Counted from the stretch's first letter, positions 35,525 to 46,694 are shown. The stretch: 64,000 bases of DNA from Streptomyces sp. WZ-12 (GCF_028898845.1 NZ_CP118574.1:6545001-6609000), one strand, 5' to 3'. Notes: generated by a model not told the origin, from the sequence alone. A program made the numbers and translations.

Positions 35525-37461
35525 CTAACCTCAAGGCCGTGGAAGGACTCGACGCACTCACCCGCTCCCTGGCACAGCGCACCCCCGAACGGCTCGCCGC
35601 ACTGCTCACCCGGCACGCCGAGCCGCTCGCCCGCCGGCCCGCACCCACCGAACTCCGGGGCCTGGCCGGCGCGTTGTGGTCCTACGAGACCCTCCACCAG
35701 GTGGTGCTGCACCTCGACCGCCCGCGGCTCCAGGTGCTCGCCGCCACTGCCCGCATCAGCCAGCAGCGGGCCGCACGGCACGCCGCCGCGCCCGCCGCCC
35801 CCACCGCCGGCGCCGACTACCAGTCGCTGATGGCCCACCGACTGTCCTTCCCGGAGCTGGCCAGCGAGGCCGTCCCGCCCGAGGACGTCTACGCCGCGCT
35901 CGGCGTCACCGCCCCCGGGCCGGCCCGGGCCGTCGCCGAATCCGCCCTGGACGCGCTCTTCGACGACGGGCTCGCCGCGCCCGCCGAGGACGGCGCCGTC
36001 GTCGTGCCGCCGCGCGTGCCCCAGCTCCTCGCCGCCCACGACCTCGGCCCGTTCGCGCCGCAGGCCCCCACCCCCGAGAGCGCCGCACCCTCCAGCGCCC
36101 CCACCGTGCCCGCCCCGCGGACCTCGCCCCACGACGAATCCCAGGCCGCCGCCGCGCAGTTGGCCACCACCATGGAGCGGCTGCTCGCCTCCCTGGCCGG
36201 CGAACCCGCCACCCTCCGCAAGTCGGGCGGGCTCACCTTCCGCGAGGTGAAGCGCCTGGCGAGGGCGGCCGGGGCCACGGAGCCGCACACCCGGCTCCTG
36301 CTCGATCTCGCCCTGGCCGCCGGCCTGATCGCGCTGACCCGCAGCCCGTCGGGCATCACCGCACTGCCCACCCACTCCTACGACGACTGGCTCGCCAAGG
36401 CGCCCGGCGCCCGTCTCGCTCCCGTACTGGCCGCCTGGTACGCCCTGTGGGACATCCCCACCCACACCCCGTTCGGAGAGACCCCCACCGCCCTGGTCCG
36501 CGGGCACGACCGGCACGCCCCCGCCCTCCGGTTCGCCCTGCTCGCCGCCCTGGCCGACGTCCCCTCGGGCGCCGGACCGCTGCCCCCGCCGCTGCCGCTG
36601 TCCGATGCGCCCGAGGACGAGGCGGCCCTCGCGCCCCTGCGACGCCTCCTCCGCACCGCGGAATGGCACCGTCCGCTCGCCGTCACCGAGCAGCCGATGG
36701 TCGACGAGCGCGCCGCCCACACCCTCCACGAAGCCGCCTACCTCGGGCTCACCGCCCACGGCACCCTCACGCCCCTCGGCCGGGCCCTGCTCGCCGACCC
36801 GACGGACCTCGACGAACCGCTCCGCGACCTGCTCCCGCCGCCGGTCGAACGGGCCCACTTCCAGGCCGATTTGACCGCCGTCGTGCCCGGCCGCCCCGCC
36901 CCCGCGCTCGCCGGACTCCTCGCCTCCACCGCCGACCGGGAGTCCGAGGGACACGCCGTGACCTGGCGCTTTACCCCCGGATCGATCCACCGCGCCCTGG
37001 ATGCCGGCCACACCGCTGACTCCCTCCGGGACGCGCTCACCGCCGCCTCGGCCGGCGACGCCCTGCCACAACCCCTCGGCTACCTCATCCAGGACACCGC
37101 CCGCGCCCACGGCCGGATGCGGGTCGTGCCGGCCGGCTGCTGCATCCGCTCCGACGACGAGGCCCTGATCGCCGAACTCGCCGCCCGTCACGCGCTGCGC
37201 GGGCTGGGGTTGCGTGCGATCGCCCCCACGGTCCTGGTCAGCGGCCGCCCGCCGGCCGCCACCCTGGACGCGTTGCGCGCCGCGGGATACGCCCCCGCCC
37301 TGGAGTCCGGCACCGGCACCGCCGCCGTCGAACGGCCGCCCAGCCACCGCACCGCGACCCCCGGCCCCACCCGGGATCCGCACGCTTCGCTGGCCCTCGC
37401 CCAACGCCTCCTGGGGCACCCGGCCGAGCCACGGGAGACCGCAACGAGCGGCCGCAACTGA
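35521..37461 (+). CDS. Helicase-associated XPB/Ssl2-like (Helicase_C_3) protein
   Basis: A 646-aa protein with no ATPase motor of its own. The C-terminal third matches the XPB/Ssl2-type helicase-associated domain (HFQADLTAVVPGRPAPALAGLL, HAVTWRFTPGSIHRALDAGHTADSLRDAL, LPQPLGYLIQDTARAHGRMRV), normally found beside XPB in actinobacteria. The N-terminus (LTRSLAQRTPERLAALLTRH, ELRGLAGALWSYETLHQVVLHL) and the middle (KSGGLTFREVKRLARAAG) look like winged-helix segments. Its ATG overlaps the SWIM stop, so here it is coupled to a SNF2-SWIM pair instead of XPB. Shorter and longer relatives exist; I infer a DNA-binding adaptor for the SNF2 motor. No further gene follows on this operon before the NB-ARC promoter. 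Confidence 0.8.
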   Translation: MTNLKAVEGLDALTRSLAQRTPERLAALLTRHAEPLARRPAPTELRGLAGALWSYETLHQVVLHLDRPRLQVLAATARISQQRAARHAAAPAAPTAGADYQSLMAHRLSFPELASEAVPPEDVYAALGVTAPGPARAVAESALDALFDDGLAAPAEDGAVVVPPRVPQLLAAHDLGPFAPQAPTPESAAPSSAPTVPAPRTSPHDESQAAAAQLATTMERLLASLAGEPATLRKSGGLTFREVKRLARAAGATEPHTRLLLDLALAAGLIALTRSPSGITALPTHSYDDWLAKAPGARLAPVLAAWYALWDIPTHTPFGETPTALVRGHDRHAPALRFALLAALADVPSGAGPLPPPLPLSDAPEDEAALAPLRRLLRTAEWHRPLAVTEQPMVDERAAHTLHEAAYLGLTAHGTLTPLGRALLADPTDLDEPLRDLLPPPVERAHFQADLTAVVPGRPAPALAGLLASTADRESEGHAVTWRFTPGSIHRALDAGHTADSLRDALTAASAGDALPQPLGYLIQDTARAHGRMRVVPAGCCIRSDDEALIAELAARHALRGLGLRAIAPTVLVSGRPPAATLDALRAAGYAPALESGTGTAAVERPPSHRTATPGPTRDPHASLALAQRLLGHPAEPRETATSGRN

Positions 37462-37975
37462 CCGGTTGACCTTGTTGACTCGTTGACCAGGTGTTCCGCT
37501 CCGCGTCGTACGGACGGGGCGGAACGACTCCCGTCCGGTTGCCCGGCCTGCTCGTGCTCGGTGCCACCCCTACGTGACAGAAAATTGCCGCGGGCCACCC
37601 TGGCGATGCCCGTCCACCCAGAGCAGATGCCGATCCGCGGCAGCAGGCCGGGCGCCGTCTCGACCTGTCCGCGCATCGAAATCGGTACCGACGGACCCCA
37701 CTTGACGTTCCCAAGCTCAGCCCCGCCCCCCACTCAAGTCGACATGTCGCTTCCTGTTCCTCGGTTTCTGCCCCCTGGTCCGCTTTCCCTTTCCGTTGTG
37801 GGGCGGTCCGTGCCGTGCCCTTCCCGCCGTCGCCCGGACCGAACTTCACCGCTGCTTGACCGGTTGCGGCCGCTTGGTAGGGGGTGCGTGGCACGTCGGT
37901 CGGCCGCCGGGCGGCGTTGTCAGTGGCGTCAAGTAGCGTTTTCTGCGTACGGAGTCGAGCGAGGGGGAGTGCGAC
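37462..37975. other. Intergenic stretch before the NB-ARC gene
   Basis: A 514-base gap. Just after the stop codon there are three GTTGAC repeats within 25 bases (about 37466-37489). A pyrimidine-rich tract spans about 37745-37830. No gene is recognised. The right end carries the NB-ARC promoter. Confidence 0.5.
37917..37939 (+). promoter_or_regulatory. RecA-NDp/PafBC-type DNA-damage promoter of the NB-ARC gene
   Basis: TTGTCAGTG (37917-37925), 8 bases, TAGCGT (37934-37939): a full consensus match. The predicted start is near 37946, giving a leader of about 30 nt with the ribosome site GAGGGGGAG. Confidence 0.75.
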
Positions 37976-40177
37976 ATGGGGGACAACGCGGCGGACGCCG
38001 GGCGCGTCCGGAACGAGTTCAGCGGGATGGCGCACGGGCCGGTGATCCAGGCCGGGGTGATCGAGGGCGGCGTGCGGATCGAGATGCACCGACCGGAGCG
38101 GCCGGTGCCGCGACAGGTGCCGGCCGGCTCCCGGCAGTTCGTGGATCGCGAGCCGGTGCTGGCGGAGATCGACGGCTGGGTCGGCGACGGCGGCGGCATG
38201 GCGGTGCTCAGCGGCCTGCCGGGCGTCGGCAAGAGCGCGACCGTACGGAGATGGGCGCAGGAGGAGCGGGGCCGGTTCCCCGGCGGGGAGTTCTATGTCG
38301 ACTTCGCCGAGCTGCGGGCGCAGGCGGGCGGCGACGTGTCGGCCGGGGTGAGCCGCTGCCTGCGGGCGCTCGGCGTCGAGGACCGCTATCTCCCCGACTC
38401 CCTGGGCGAGTTGACCAGCATGCTGCGCACCCTGACCGCGGACGAGCGCGTACTGATGGTGCTCGATGACGTGACCGAGCCGGCGCAAGTGCGGGCGTTG
38501 CTCCCGAGCGCCCCCGGCAGCGTCGTCCTCGCCACCAGCCAGTCGAAGCTGGGGGAGTTGCTGGCCGAGGGCGCCCGCTTGATGCCGCTGGAACCGCTGT
38601 CGCCGGAGCACGGCAGGCAACTGCTGCGCCGGCTGTGCGGGGCGGAGCGTATCGCCGCGGACGACGAGGGTGCGGCCGAGCGGATCGTGGCGAGTTGTGG
38701 CGGGCTGCCGGTGGCCCTTCAGGTCGCCGCGGCGCGGTTGGTGATGCATCCAGGTTTGTCGGTCGCCGCGCTGGCCGATGAATTGGCCGACGACCGGCGC
38801 CGGTTGGATGCCCTGCGTCGGGGAGGGGAGCGCACGGTGTCCGCCGTTTTCGCAGTGGCCTACGCAGGACTGCCCGGGCCGGTCGCCCGGCTCTACCGGC
38901 TGCTGGGCCTGCACCCCGGCCGCCGCTGGGACGCCGCCTCGGCCGCCGCGGCAGCCGGGACGACGCCCGAGCGCGCCGCCGAGCAGCTCGACGTCCTGGA
39001 GACCGCGAGCCTGGTCACCGTGGCCGCCGACGGGCGCTACGAGTTCCACGACCTGGTGCGGCTGCACGCCCGTGAACAGGCCGCTCTGGAGGATGACGAG
39101 CCCGAGCGCACCGCGGCCGTGGCTCGGGTCGTGGACCATCTGCTCACCCGCGCCGCCCAGGCCGATCTCGCCGTCATGGGCCGCCGGATGCGCATCGGCG
39201 AGTACACCGACCGGCTGAGCGAGGCGGACCGCGCCACCGCCTTCCCCGGCCGGCAGGAGGCGCTGCACTGGTTGGACGCCTGGCGCGGTGAGTTGCTGTC
39301 CGCCCAGCAGATCGCGGCTGACCACGGATGGCACCGCCGCGCCTGGGAGCTCGCCGAGGCGCTGACCGCGCTGTTCCTCAACCGCAGATACCTCAACGAC
39401 TGGGTGCGCAGCGGCGACCTGGGTGCCCGCCACGCCGAGGCCGACGGCAATCCGGCCGCCGAGGCCCGGCTGCGCGCACTGCTGTCCCGCCCCCTGATGG
39501 ACCGCGACGAACTGCGGCGCGCTCGCGCAGAGTTGGAGACCGCCGTCGCCCGGGCCGACGAGTCCGGCCACACCCTGTTGCGCGCCTCCGTCCGCGAGTT
39601 CTACGGCCGCTACTGGGACCGTTGCGATCCCGCCCGCGCCGTGACCGTCTATGAGGAGGCGATGGTCTACTACCGCGCCGCGGGCGACGAACGTGGCATC
39701 GCCATCGGCCGCTTCTTCATGGGCAGCGCCCTGCACGCCGTCGGTCGTACCGACGAGGCGCAGGCCGCCCTCCAGGACGCCTATGACGCGTTTCTGGCCC
39801 TCGACGACCGGCGGATGGGCGCCCGCGCGCTGGCCGCCCTCGGCGGTATGCACCGCGACCTGGGGCGGGCGACCCAGGCCGTGGCGGCCCTGGAGGAGGC
39901 CGCGGCCATGCTCCGCGAGCGCGGGGCCGTCCACTACGAGGCCGAGGTGTGCGAGACGCTCGCCGAACTGGCCGAGGAGCGTGGCGACCGCGAGCAATGG
40001 CGACGATGCCTCACACGGGCCCTGGAGATATACGAGGCCGGCGGCGGCCCGCGCGCCGTGGAACTGCGCGGCAGGTTGACGGATGCCGCGCCCGGTGCGG
40101 CAACCGACGCCGGCAGTGCCACGGAGCGGCCCGACGGTGGGGAGGAGGCCGACGGCGAGGGCACGGGGGACGCCTAG
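37976..40177 (+). CDS. NB-ARC STAND ATPase with TPR repeats and N-terminal RHIM-like motif
   Basis: A 733-aa NLR-like sensor. Residues 13-35 hold a short Gly-rich beta motif with the core HGPVIQAG (20-27), ending in GVIEGGVRI. The NB-ARC ATPase follows: Walker A SGLPGVGKSATV (80-90), Walker B VLMVLDDVTEP (about 160), the GLPVALQVAAARL motif (about 243), and an MHD-like YEFHDLVRLHA (about 355). The C-terminal half is helical TPR-like repeats (for example AVTVYEEAMVYYRAAGDERGIAIGRFF). STAND proteins oligomerise on sensing a ligand and pass the signal to an effector. There is no effector domain here; instead the N-terminal motif matches the C-terminus of the protein at 46801. The upstream damage-type promoter suggests induction by DNA damage. 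It lacks the SARP domain of AfsR-type regulators. Confidence 0.88.
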   Translation: MGDNAADAGRVRNEFSGMAHGPVIQAGVIEGGVRIEMHRPERPVPRQVPAGSRQFVDREPVLAEIDGWVGDGGGMAVLSGLPGVGKSATVRRWAQEERGRFPGGEFYVDFAELRAQAGGDVSAGVSRCLRALGVEDRYLPDSLGELTSMLRTLTADERVLMVLDDVTEPAQVRALLPSAPGSVVLATSQSKLGELLAEGARLMPLEPLSPEHGRQLLRRLCGAERIAADDEGAAERIVASCGGLPVALQVAAARLVMHPGLSVAALADELADDRRRLDALRRGGERTVSAVFAVAYAGLPGPVARLYRLLGLHPGRRWDAASAAAAAGTTPERAAEQLDVLETASLVTVAADGRYEFHDLVRLHAREQAALEDDEPERTAAVARVVDHLLTRAAQADLAVMGRRMRIGEYTDRLSEADRATAFPGRQEALHWLDAWRGELLSAQQIAADHGWHRRAWELAEALTALFLNRRYLNDWVRSGDLGARHAEADGNPAAEARLRALLSRPLMDRDELRRARAELETAVARADESGHTLLRASVREFYGRYWDRCDPARAVTVYEEAMVYYRAAGDERGIAIGRFFMGSALHAVGRTDEAQAALQDAYDAFLALDDRRMGARALAALGGMHRDLGRATQAVAALEEAAAMLRERGAVHYEAEVCETLAELAEERGDREQWRRCLTRALEIYEAGGGPRAVELRGRLTDAAPGAATDAGSATERPDGGEEADGEGTGDA

Positions 40178-40320
40178 CGCAAGCCGAGGGCGGAGACCGG
40201 CCGGTCAACTCCTGTCGGGGCACGGACCGTTGTCGGGCAGTGGTTGGAGCCGAGACCTTGCCTCTCGGGGATTCGGGGGCTGGCCTCCTGGCGTCGCTGC
40301 TCCGGGCCGAGAGCCGGAGG

Positions 40321-40338
40321 CCCCGGTCCGGACCGGGG
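40321..40338. terminator. Palindrome between convergent genes
   Basis: CCCCGGTCC followed by GGACCGGGG is a perfect 18-base palindrome just before the stop codon of the following minus-strand gene. It may be part of a terminator. Confidence 0.35.
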
Positions 40339-40343
40339 GGAGT

Positions 40344-42317
<1,974 letters not shown>

Positions 42318-42434
42318 AGTGGTCTTAGCGCGCCTCACCGTTCTCCGCAACCCCCCTGGTGGTTCGACTGCCGGCGGTCGTTCCACCTGTGATCGGACGT
42401 GTCCCTGTCGTCCACCGTAGTTCAGGGGCGCGCC

Positions 42435-44057
42435 TCAGGAGCCGCCGGGTTTCCTTCGGCCGCTGTTGAACCGCCGTAACCGCAACGAGCCGGGCCCGAA
42501 GCCGAGGGGGCGGGGGAGTCGGCGGGGGGTCTGCTCGGTACCGGTGCCCGAACCGGCGGCGTTACCGGGGCTACCCGGTACCACCGGGGGCGGCGCCGCG
42601 GTGAGTGCGGCGGCGGCCGAGGCGCTGAACAGGGACGACAGGGGAGACGGCGGTTCCGGGGTGTCGACGCCGGGCGGTCGCACCGTGGGCGCCGGTGTGG
42701 TGGACGTCGGTCGCGGGGCGAACGCCTGCGGCGGACGGGCCGCGTGCACCGTGGGCGTGATCACATCGACGTAGGCGCGACAGACCGGCGGCAGGGCGGC
42801 GGCCGGGAGGTGTGCCCCGGGCACGGCGCCGCGCACGAGGCGGGCGGCGAGCGACGCCGCGTTCGGGTGCGGCGACCGCGGGGGCTCCGCGCCGGTGGCC
42901 AGCGCCCAGGGCGCCTCGACCAGGTCGCCGACGGTGCGCTGCACCCTGCGGGCCAGCGCGGGATCGTCCAGGCCGTACCGCCGCAGCGCGTTGCGGAGCG
43001 CGGTGGCGCCGTGGGCGGCGAGGGACAGCCCCTGGCCGTAGTCCGGATTGATCGAGGCAACCGCGCCGCCGAGCGCCACGAACCCGCTGGGCCAGCAGGA
43101 CAGTTGCTCGTAGCGGTGGCGACGGCTCGTGGTGTCGCGGGTCACCCGCACCTCGCTCAGCGGCTCGGCGTCGGCGATGAGGTCCCCGATGGCCGCGTGG
43201 ATCCGGCGGGCGAACGGCACGAAGGCGTCGGCCCGTTGGGACGGCCGATCGGCGCCGCTGCCCGTGAGGGTGACCAGCCAGCGCCCGTCCTCGATCGGGA
43301 CCAGGGTCGCCGTCCGGGCGGCCGGGTGGGCGTCGGCGCTCCCGTCGCCGCCCGAACGGGCCGTGAGCACCGGACAGTTCTCCTGCCCGGGCGGGGCGCG
43401 GAAGATCCGGGTGGCGCAGACGATGCCGGAGTCCCGGACGTCCTCGGGGGCGGCGGGCAGGCCGAGCGCCGCCAGCCGGTCCGGGGTGGTGGAGGAGCGG
43501 CCGGTGGCGTCGACCACCAAGTCGGCGTCCAAGCGGTACGTTTCACCACCGATGGTGTCCTTGACCCACACCCCGGTGACGTGTTCGGCGGTGCCGGTCA
43601 GCCGCTCCGCCTCCGTGCTGTCGAGGATCGACACCCCGGTGAGCACCGGCACCTGATCGCGGACGCCGCGGTCGAGCAGATCGCGGGAGCAGGCGAACAC
43701 CTCCCGCGTACGGGTCCGGCGGGCCGGCCGACCGGGCAGCAGCGGACCGGCCGGTTCCGTCGGTGCGGGGAGCCGGTGGGCGCCCTCGGCCAGCCATCTG
43801 TCGATCGCGCCGGGCAGCAGGCCCTCCACGACCCGGGCGCCGTCGGCTGCCAGGAGATGGGTGTGGCGGGGCTGCGGAAGGTCCGTGGGCAGCACGGGAG
43901 TTCGCGGCAGCCGCTCCCGCTCCACCACGATCACATCGGCGTACGCGGACAGCGCCGCGGCGGCGAGCATGCCCGTGAAGCCGCCGCCGAGCACCACGGC
44001 GAGATATGGGTGCGTGAACTCAAGCCCTGCGCTGCTCGTACTGCTCGACGCGTTCAT
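42435..44057 (-). CDS. FAD-dependent oxidoreductase (epoxidase/monooxygenase-like)
   Basis: A 540-aa flavoprotein. The N-terminal dinucleotide fold reads YLAVVLGGGFTGMLAAAALS followed by VIVVERERLP. Then come PRHTHLLAADGARVVEGLLPG (like the substrate-side loop of MonCI/LasC-type epoxidases), VVDATGRSS, and the second FAD segment FVALGGAVASINPDYGQGLSLAAHGA. The C-terminal 100 residues are Pro/Ala-rich and end in an Arg-rich tail. The ATG at 44057 is chosen because AAAGGGA lies upstream and its ATG overlaps the stop of the small gene at 44054-44326. The open frame continues more than 4 kb upstream, but that is antisense to clear genes. Substrate unknown. Confidence 0.85.
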   Translation of the reverse strand: MNASSSTSSAGLEFTHPYLAVVLGGGFTGMLAAAALSAYADVIVVERERLPRTPVLPTDLPQPRHTHLLAADGARVVEGLLPGAIDRWLAEGAHRLPAPTEPAGPLLPGRPARRTRTREVFACSRDLLDRGVRDQVPVLTGVSILDSTEAERLTGTAEHVTGVWVKDTIGGETYRLDADLVVDATGRSSTTPDRLAALGLPAAPEDVRDSGIVCATRIFRAPPGQENCPVLTARSGGDGSADAHPAARTATLVPIEDGRWLVTLTGSGADRPSQRADAFVPFARRIHAAIGDLIADAEPLSEVRVTRDTTSRRHRYEQLSCWPSGFVALGGAVASINPDYGQGLSLAAHGATALRNALRRYGLDDPALARRVQRTVGDLVEAPWALATGAEPPRSPHPNAASLAARLVRGAVPGAHLPAAALPPVCRAYVDVITPTVHAARPPQAFAPRPTSTTPAPTVRPPGVDTPEPPSPLSSLFSASAAAALTAAPPPVVPGSPGNAAGSGTGTEQTPRRLPRPLGFGPGSLRLRRFNSGRRKPGGS

Positions 44058-44326
44058 GGGCGGTCCCTTTCTCGGCGGTGGCGCGCGGGTCCCCGGCTGG
44101 GCCGGGCCGCGTCCAGAAAGGGCGGAGCGGCGTACGGCCGGGACCGGCGGCGCGCGGCGGCGATGACGGCGTCGGTGGCGGCGGTGACCCGCGCCGTCAG
44201 CGACGGCAGGGAGGCGGACGCGGTTCGCAACATGCGCAGGGGAGCAGGAGGCAGCGGCAGAGCGCGCTGGATGTCGCGGCAGGCCGGCGCGAACGCCGGC
44301 CTGCCGCCCCCCGATTTCCCCATCAT
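44054..44326 (-). CDS. Small basic protein coupled to the FAD oxidoreductase
   Basis: A 90-aa protein beginning MMGKSGGGRPAFAPACRD, with a central helix LTARVTAATDAVIAAARRR and an Arg/Pro-rich end. I recognise no family. It is called because GAGGGGG lies five bases before the ATG at 44326 and its TGA overlaps the ATG of the FAD oxidoreductase (ATGA), the pattern of translationally coupled genes. It may be a partner or carrier for the oxidoreductase, or simply a leader that sets its translation. Confidence 0.55.
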   Translation of the reverse strand: MMGKSGGGRPAFAPACRDIQRALPLPPAPLRMLRTASASLPSLTARVTAATDAVIAAARRRSRPYAAPPFLDAARPSRGPARHRRERDRP

Positions 44327-44780
44327 GAATCCCCCTCAGGCCGTGTCCGCCCTGCCGCAGCCCGAGCCACGTCCTCCGCCACTCCCCGCCCGGCGCACCG
44401 GGTAGGACGGGCCGACACCGCAGCCTCGCACGCCGTGCCCGGCCCCTGGAAACGCGGCCGTCACTTCTGGGCAACGGCGGACACACGTCCGGATCGTAGG
44501 CGGCGGCGATCACTTCCGGTAGCCGAAGACGAGTGAGGGATATGTAGGAGCCATCCGGCGTGTACCACTGGGTAGACCCGCTACAAAACGGAGCAATGGG
44601 TGGAAAACGGCCGGGAGTTTTCTCGCGAGACGAGAAAAGCACCGGGAAACCGGGGGCCGAAAGAGGTGGCTGCCTCCTGATTGGCCGGAGGGTTGGCGCG
44701 AAATGATCGGGGGGCGGCGGGTCGGCCGGCGCCGTGCCTACCCTGTGCGGGCACCGCACCGGAGGACCCGAGGGAGAGAC
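44327..44780. other. Divergent intergenic region with an inverted repeat
   Basis: A 454-base gap between the small basic gene and the quinone-reductase gene. It contains the inverted repeat TTTTCTCG-CGAGA-CGAGAAAA (44618-44638) and a TACC-ACTG-GGTA dyad at about 44562-44573, both possible regulator sites. The nearest regulator gene is the IclR-type one at 45813. No gene is seen. Confidence 0.55.
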
Positions 44781-45725
44781 GTGCGCGCGATCGTGATGCG
44801 AGAGTTCGGCGGCCCGGACGTGCTCCGGATGGAGGACGTCCCCGAACCGGAGCCCCGTGCCGGGCACGCATGCGTCGAGGTGGCCCTGGCCGGCGTCAAC
44901 TACGCGGACGTGCACGTCCGCGGGGACACCTACCTCGCCCCCGTCGAACTGCCCTACACGCCCGGCAACGAGGTCGTGGGCACCGTCGACGGCGGACGCC
45001 GGGTCGTCGGCCTCACCCGCGGCGGCGGCTACGCGGAACGGGCGCTGCTGCACCGCCGCGTCACCTGGGACGTGCCGGACGCCGTCAGCGACGAGCAGGC
45101 GGTCGCGCTGGCCCTCCAGGGCAACAGCGCCTGGCACCTGCTGTTCACCGCGCTGCGCCTGGCAGCGGGTGAGACCGTCGTCGTGCCGGCCGCGGCGGGC
45201 GGGGTCGGCACGCTGGCCGTGCAGCTCGCGGCGCGGGCCGGCGCGAAGGTCGTCGCCCTCGCCGGCTCCCCGGCCAAGCGCCAACTCGCCCTGGACCTGG
45301 GCGCGCACGCGGTCGTCGACTCCACTGCCGAGGACCTCACGGAGTGCATCCTGGAGGCGGCCGGCGGTCCCGTCGAGACCGCGCTGGAGATGACCGGCGG
45401 TGCCACCTTCGCCCGGACCCTGGCCGCCGTCGCGCCGCGCGGCCGGCTCGCCGTCTACGGCTTCGCCGGCGGGGAGCTGGCGAGCGTGTCCACCCGGGAG
45501 CTGATGGAGCGCTCGATCACCGTCTCCGGCTTCTGGCTGCCCCAGCTCTACGCGGACCGGACGGCGCTGCCGACGTCCATGCGGGCGCTGTTCGACGCCG
45601 TCGCCGACGGCTCCCTCAGGACGCTGATCGGCGCCACCTACGCGCTCGGGGAGGCGGCGCAGGCGCACCACGACCTCGCCGCCCGCACCCCGACCGGGAA
45701 ACTCGCCCTCGACGTCACCCGTTGA
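44781..45725 (+). CDS. NADPH:quinone reductase-like zinc-independent MDR
   Basis: A 314-aa medium-chain dehydrogenase/reductase of the quinone-oxidoreductase type. The N-terminal domain begins VRAIVMREFGGPDVLRMEDVP, with the substrate loop GVNYADVHVRGD and PYTPGNEVVGTV. The NADPH fold has VVVPAAAGGVGTLAVQLAARAGAKVVALAGS, followed by LGAHAVVDST and LEMTGGATFARTLAAVAPRGRLAVYGFAGG. The structural zinc cysteines of alcohol dehydrogenases are absent, as expected for this branch. The GTG at 44781 has GAGGGAGAG five bases upstream. The IclR-type gene follows on the same strand after 87 bases and may regulate it. Confidence 0.9.
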   Translation: MRAIVMREFGGPDVLRMEDVPEPEPRAGHACVEVALAGVNYADVHVRGDTYLAPVELPYTPGNEVVGTVDGGRRVVGLTRGGGYAERALLHRRVTWDVPDAVSDEQAVALALQGNSAWHLLFTALRLAAGETVVVPAAAGGVGTLAVQLAARAGAKVVALAGSPAKRQLALDLGAHAVVDSTAEDLTECILEAAGGPVETALEMTGGATFARTLAAVAPRGRLAVYGFAGGELASVSTRELMERSITVSGFWLPQLYADRTALPTSMRALFDAVADGSLRTLIGATYALGEAAQAHHDLAARTPTGKLALDVTR

Positions 45726-45812
45726 CGCAGGGGGCTCCGAGGGCGGGGCACCCCGCACCGCACACGCCGTGCGCCTTCGGGCGCGGATCATCGCCAGAGG
45801 AGAGAGCACACG

Positions 45813-46694
45813 ATGGGCCATCGCACCGCAGCGTCGCAGTCCACGGCTCCAAAGGCCGCGCAGCCCACCGGCCCGGCAGCCAGGGGCGCGACCGCCACCG
45901 GCGGCCGGACGTCCGGATCCGGCCACGCCGAGCGGGTCTTCCTCGTCCAGACGGCCTTCGCCGAACTCGGCGGGTCCGCCCACGGGCCCGGTGAGATCGC
46001 TGAGTTCACCGGCCTGGACGACTCCGTCGTCTACCGCATCCTGCAATCCGGCGTCTACCAGCGCATCTTCGAGCGGGTGGACCGCGGCCTCTACCGGCTG
46101 CGGACCTCGGCCGCCCACCTCGCCTTCACCGCCCTGGACCACCGCCTCGACGGCGCCCAGACGGTCCTCGCCGGTCTGCGCGACGCCACCGGCGACGGGC
46201 TGGTGTTCCTCTACATGGTGGCGCCGTTCTCCGGCGCGCAGCGGCAGTGCGTCGACATGGCCGTCGGCGACTCCGATCTGGCCGAACTCGGCATGACACC
46301 GCGCGATGTGCTGTCCGTGACCCGCTCCCTGCGCACCGGCGCCTCCGGGCGCACCATCCTCGCCTACCTGCCCGACGTCCTCCAGCAGCGCGTGCTGGCC
46401 GAGCCCGTCCCCGAGCAGGCCGGCCCCGGTGTCTACCGGGACAACGACGCGCTGTTGACCTCCCTGGCGGAGGTCCGCGACCTCGGCTACGCGCTCGGCT
46501 TCGAGGAGTGCATGGCCGGCTGGAACTCCTGCGCCGCGCCGATCATGTGGGACGGCGCCATCATGGGCGCGGTGCTGCTGCTCAAGCAGAAGACCGTGAT
46601 GCCGCAGGTGCCCGAGGAGATCATCGAGGCGACGAAGGAGGCCGCGGCCGTACTCAGCCGCCACGGAGCGGCCCGCCCGGCGCTGGACGTCTGA
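45813..46694 (+). CDS. IclR-type transcriptional regulator
   Basis: A 293-aa regulator. After an Ala/Thr/Gly-rich N-terminus of about 40 residues, a winged helix (RVFLVQTAFAELGGSAHGPGEIAEFTGLDDSVVYRILQSG, wing FERVDRGLYRL) is followed by an IclR-like effector domain (LVFLYMVAPFSGAQRQCVDMAVGD, GRTILAYLPDVLQQRVLAE, LGYALGFEECMAGWNSCAAPIMWDGAIMGAVLL). IclR proteins bind small molecules and repress or activate nearby catabolic genes. The ATG at 45813 has AGAGGAGAG upstream. It may control the quinone-reductase gene before it. Confidence 0.85.
   Translation: MGHRTAASQSTAPKAAQPTGPAARGATATGGRTSGSGHAERVFLVQTAFAELGGSAHGPGEIAEFTGLDDSVVYRILQSGVYQRIFERVDRGLYRLRTSAAHLAFTALDHRLDGAQTVLAGLRDATGDGLVFLYMVAPFSGAQRQCVDMAVGDSDLAELGMTPRDVLSVTRSLRTGASGRTILAYLPDVLQQRVLAEPVPEQAGPGVYRDNDALLTSLAEVRDLGYALGFEECMAGWNSCAAPIMWDGAIMGAVLLLKQKTVMPQVPEEIIEATKEAAAVLSRHGAARPALDV

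Noticed and set aside
37462..37975. A gene in the gap before the NB-ARC gene.
   Set aside because: Frames on both strands lack ribosome sites, third-position GC bias and any recognisable motif.
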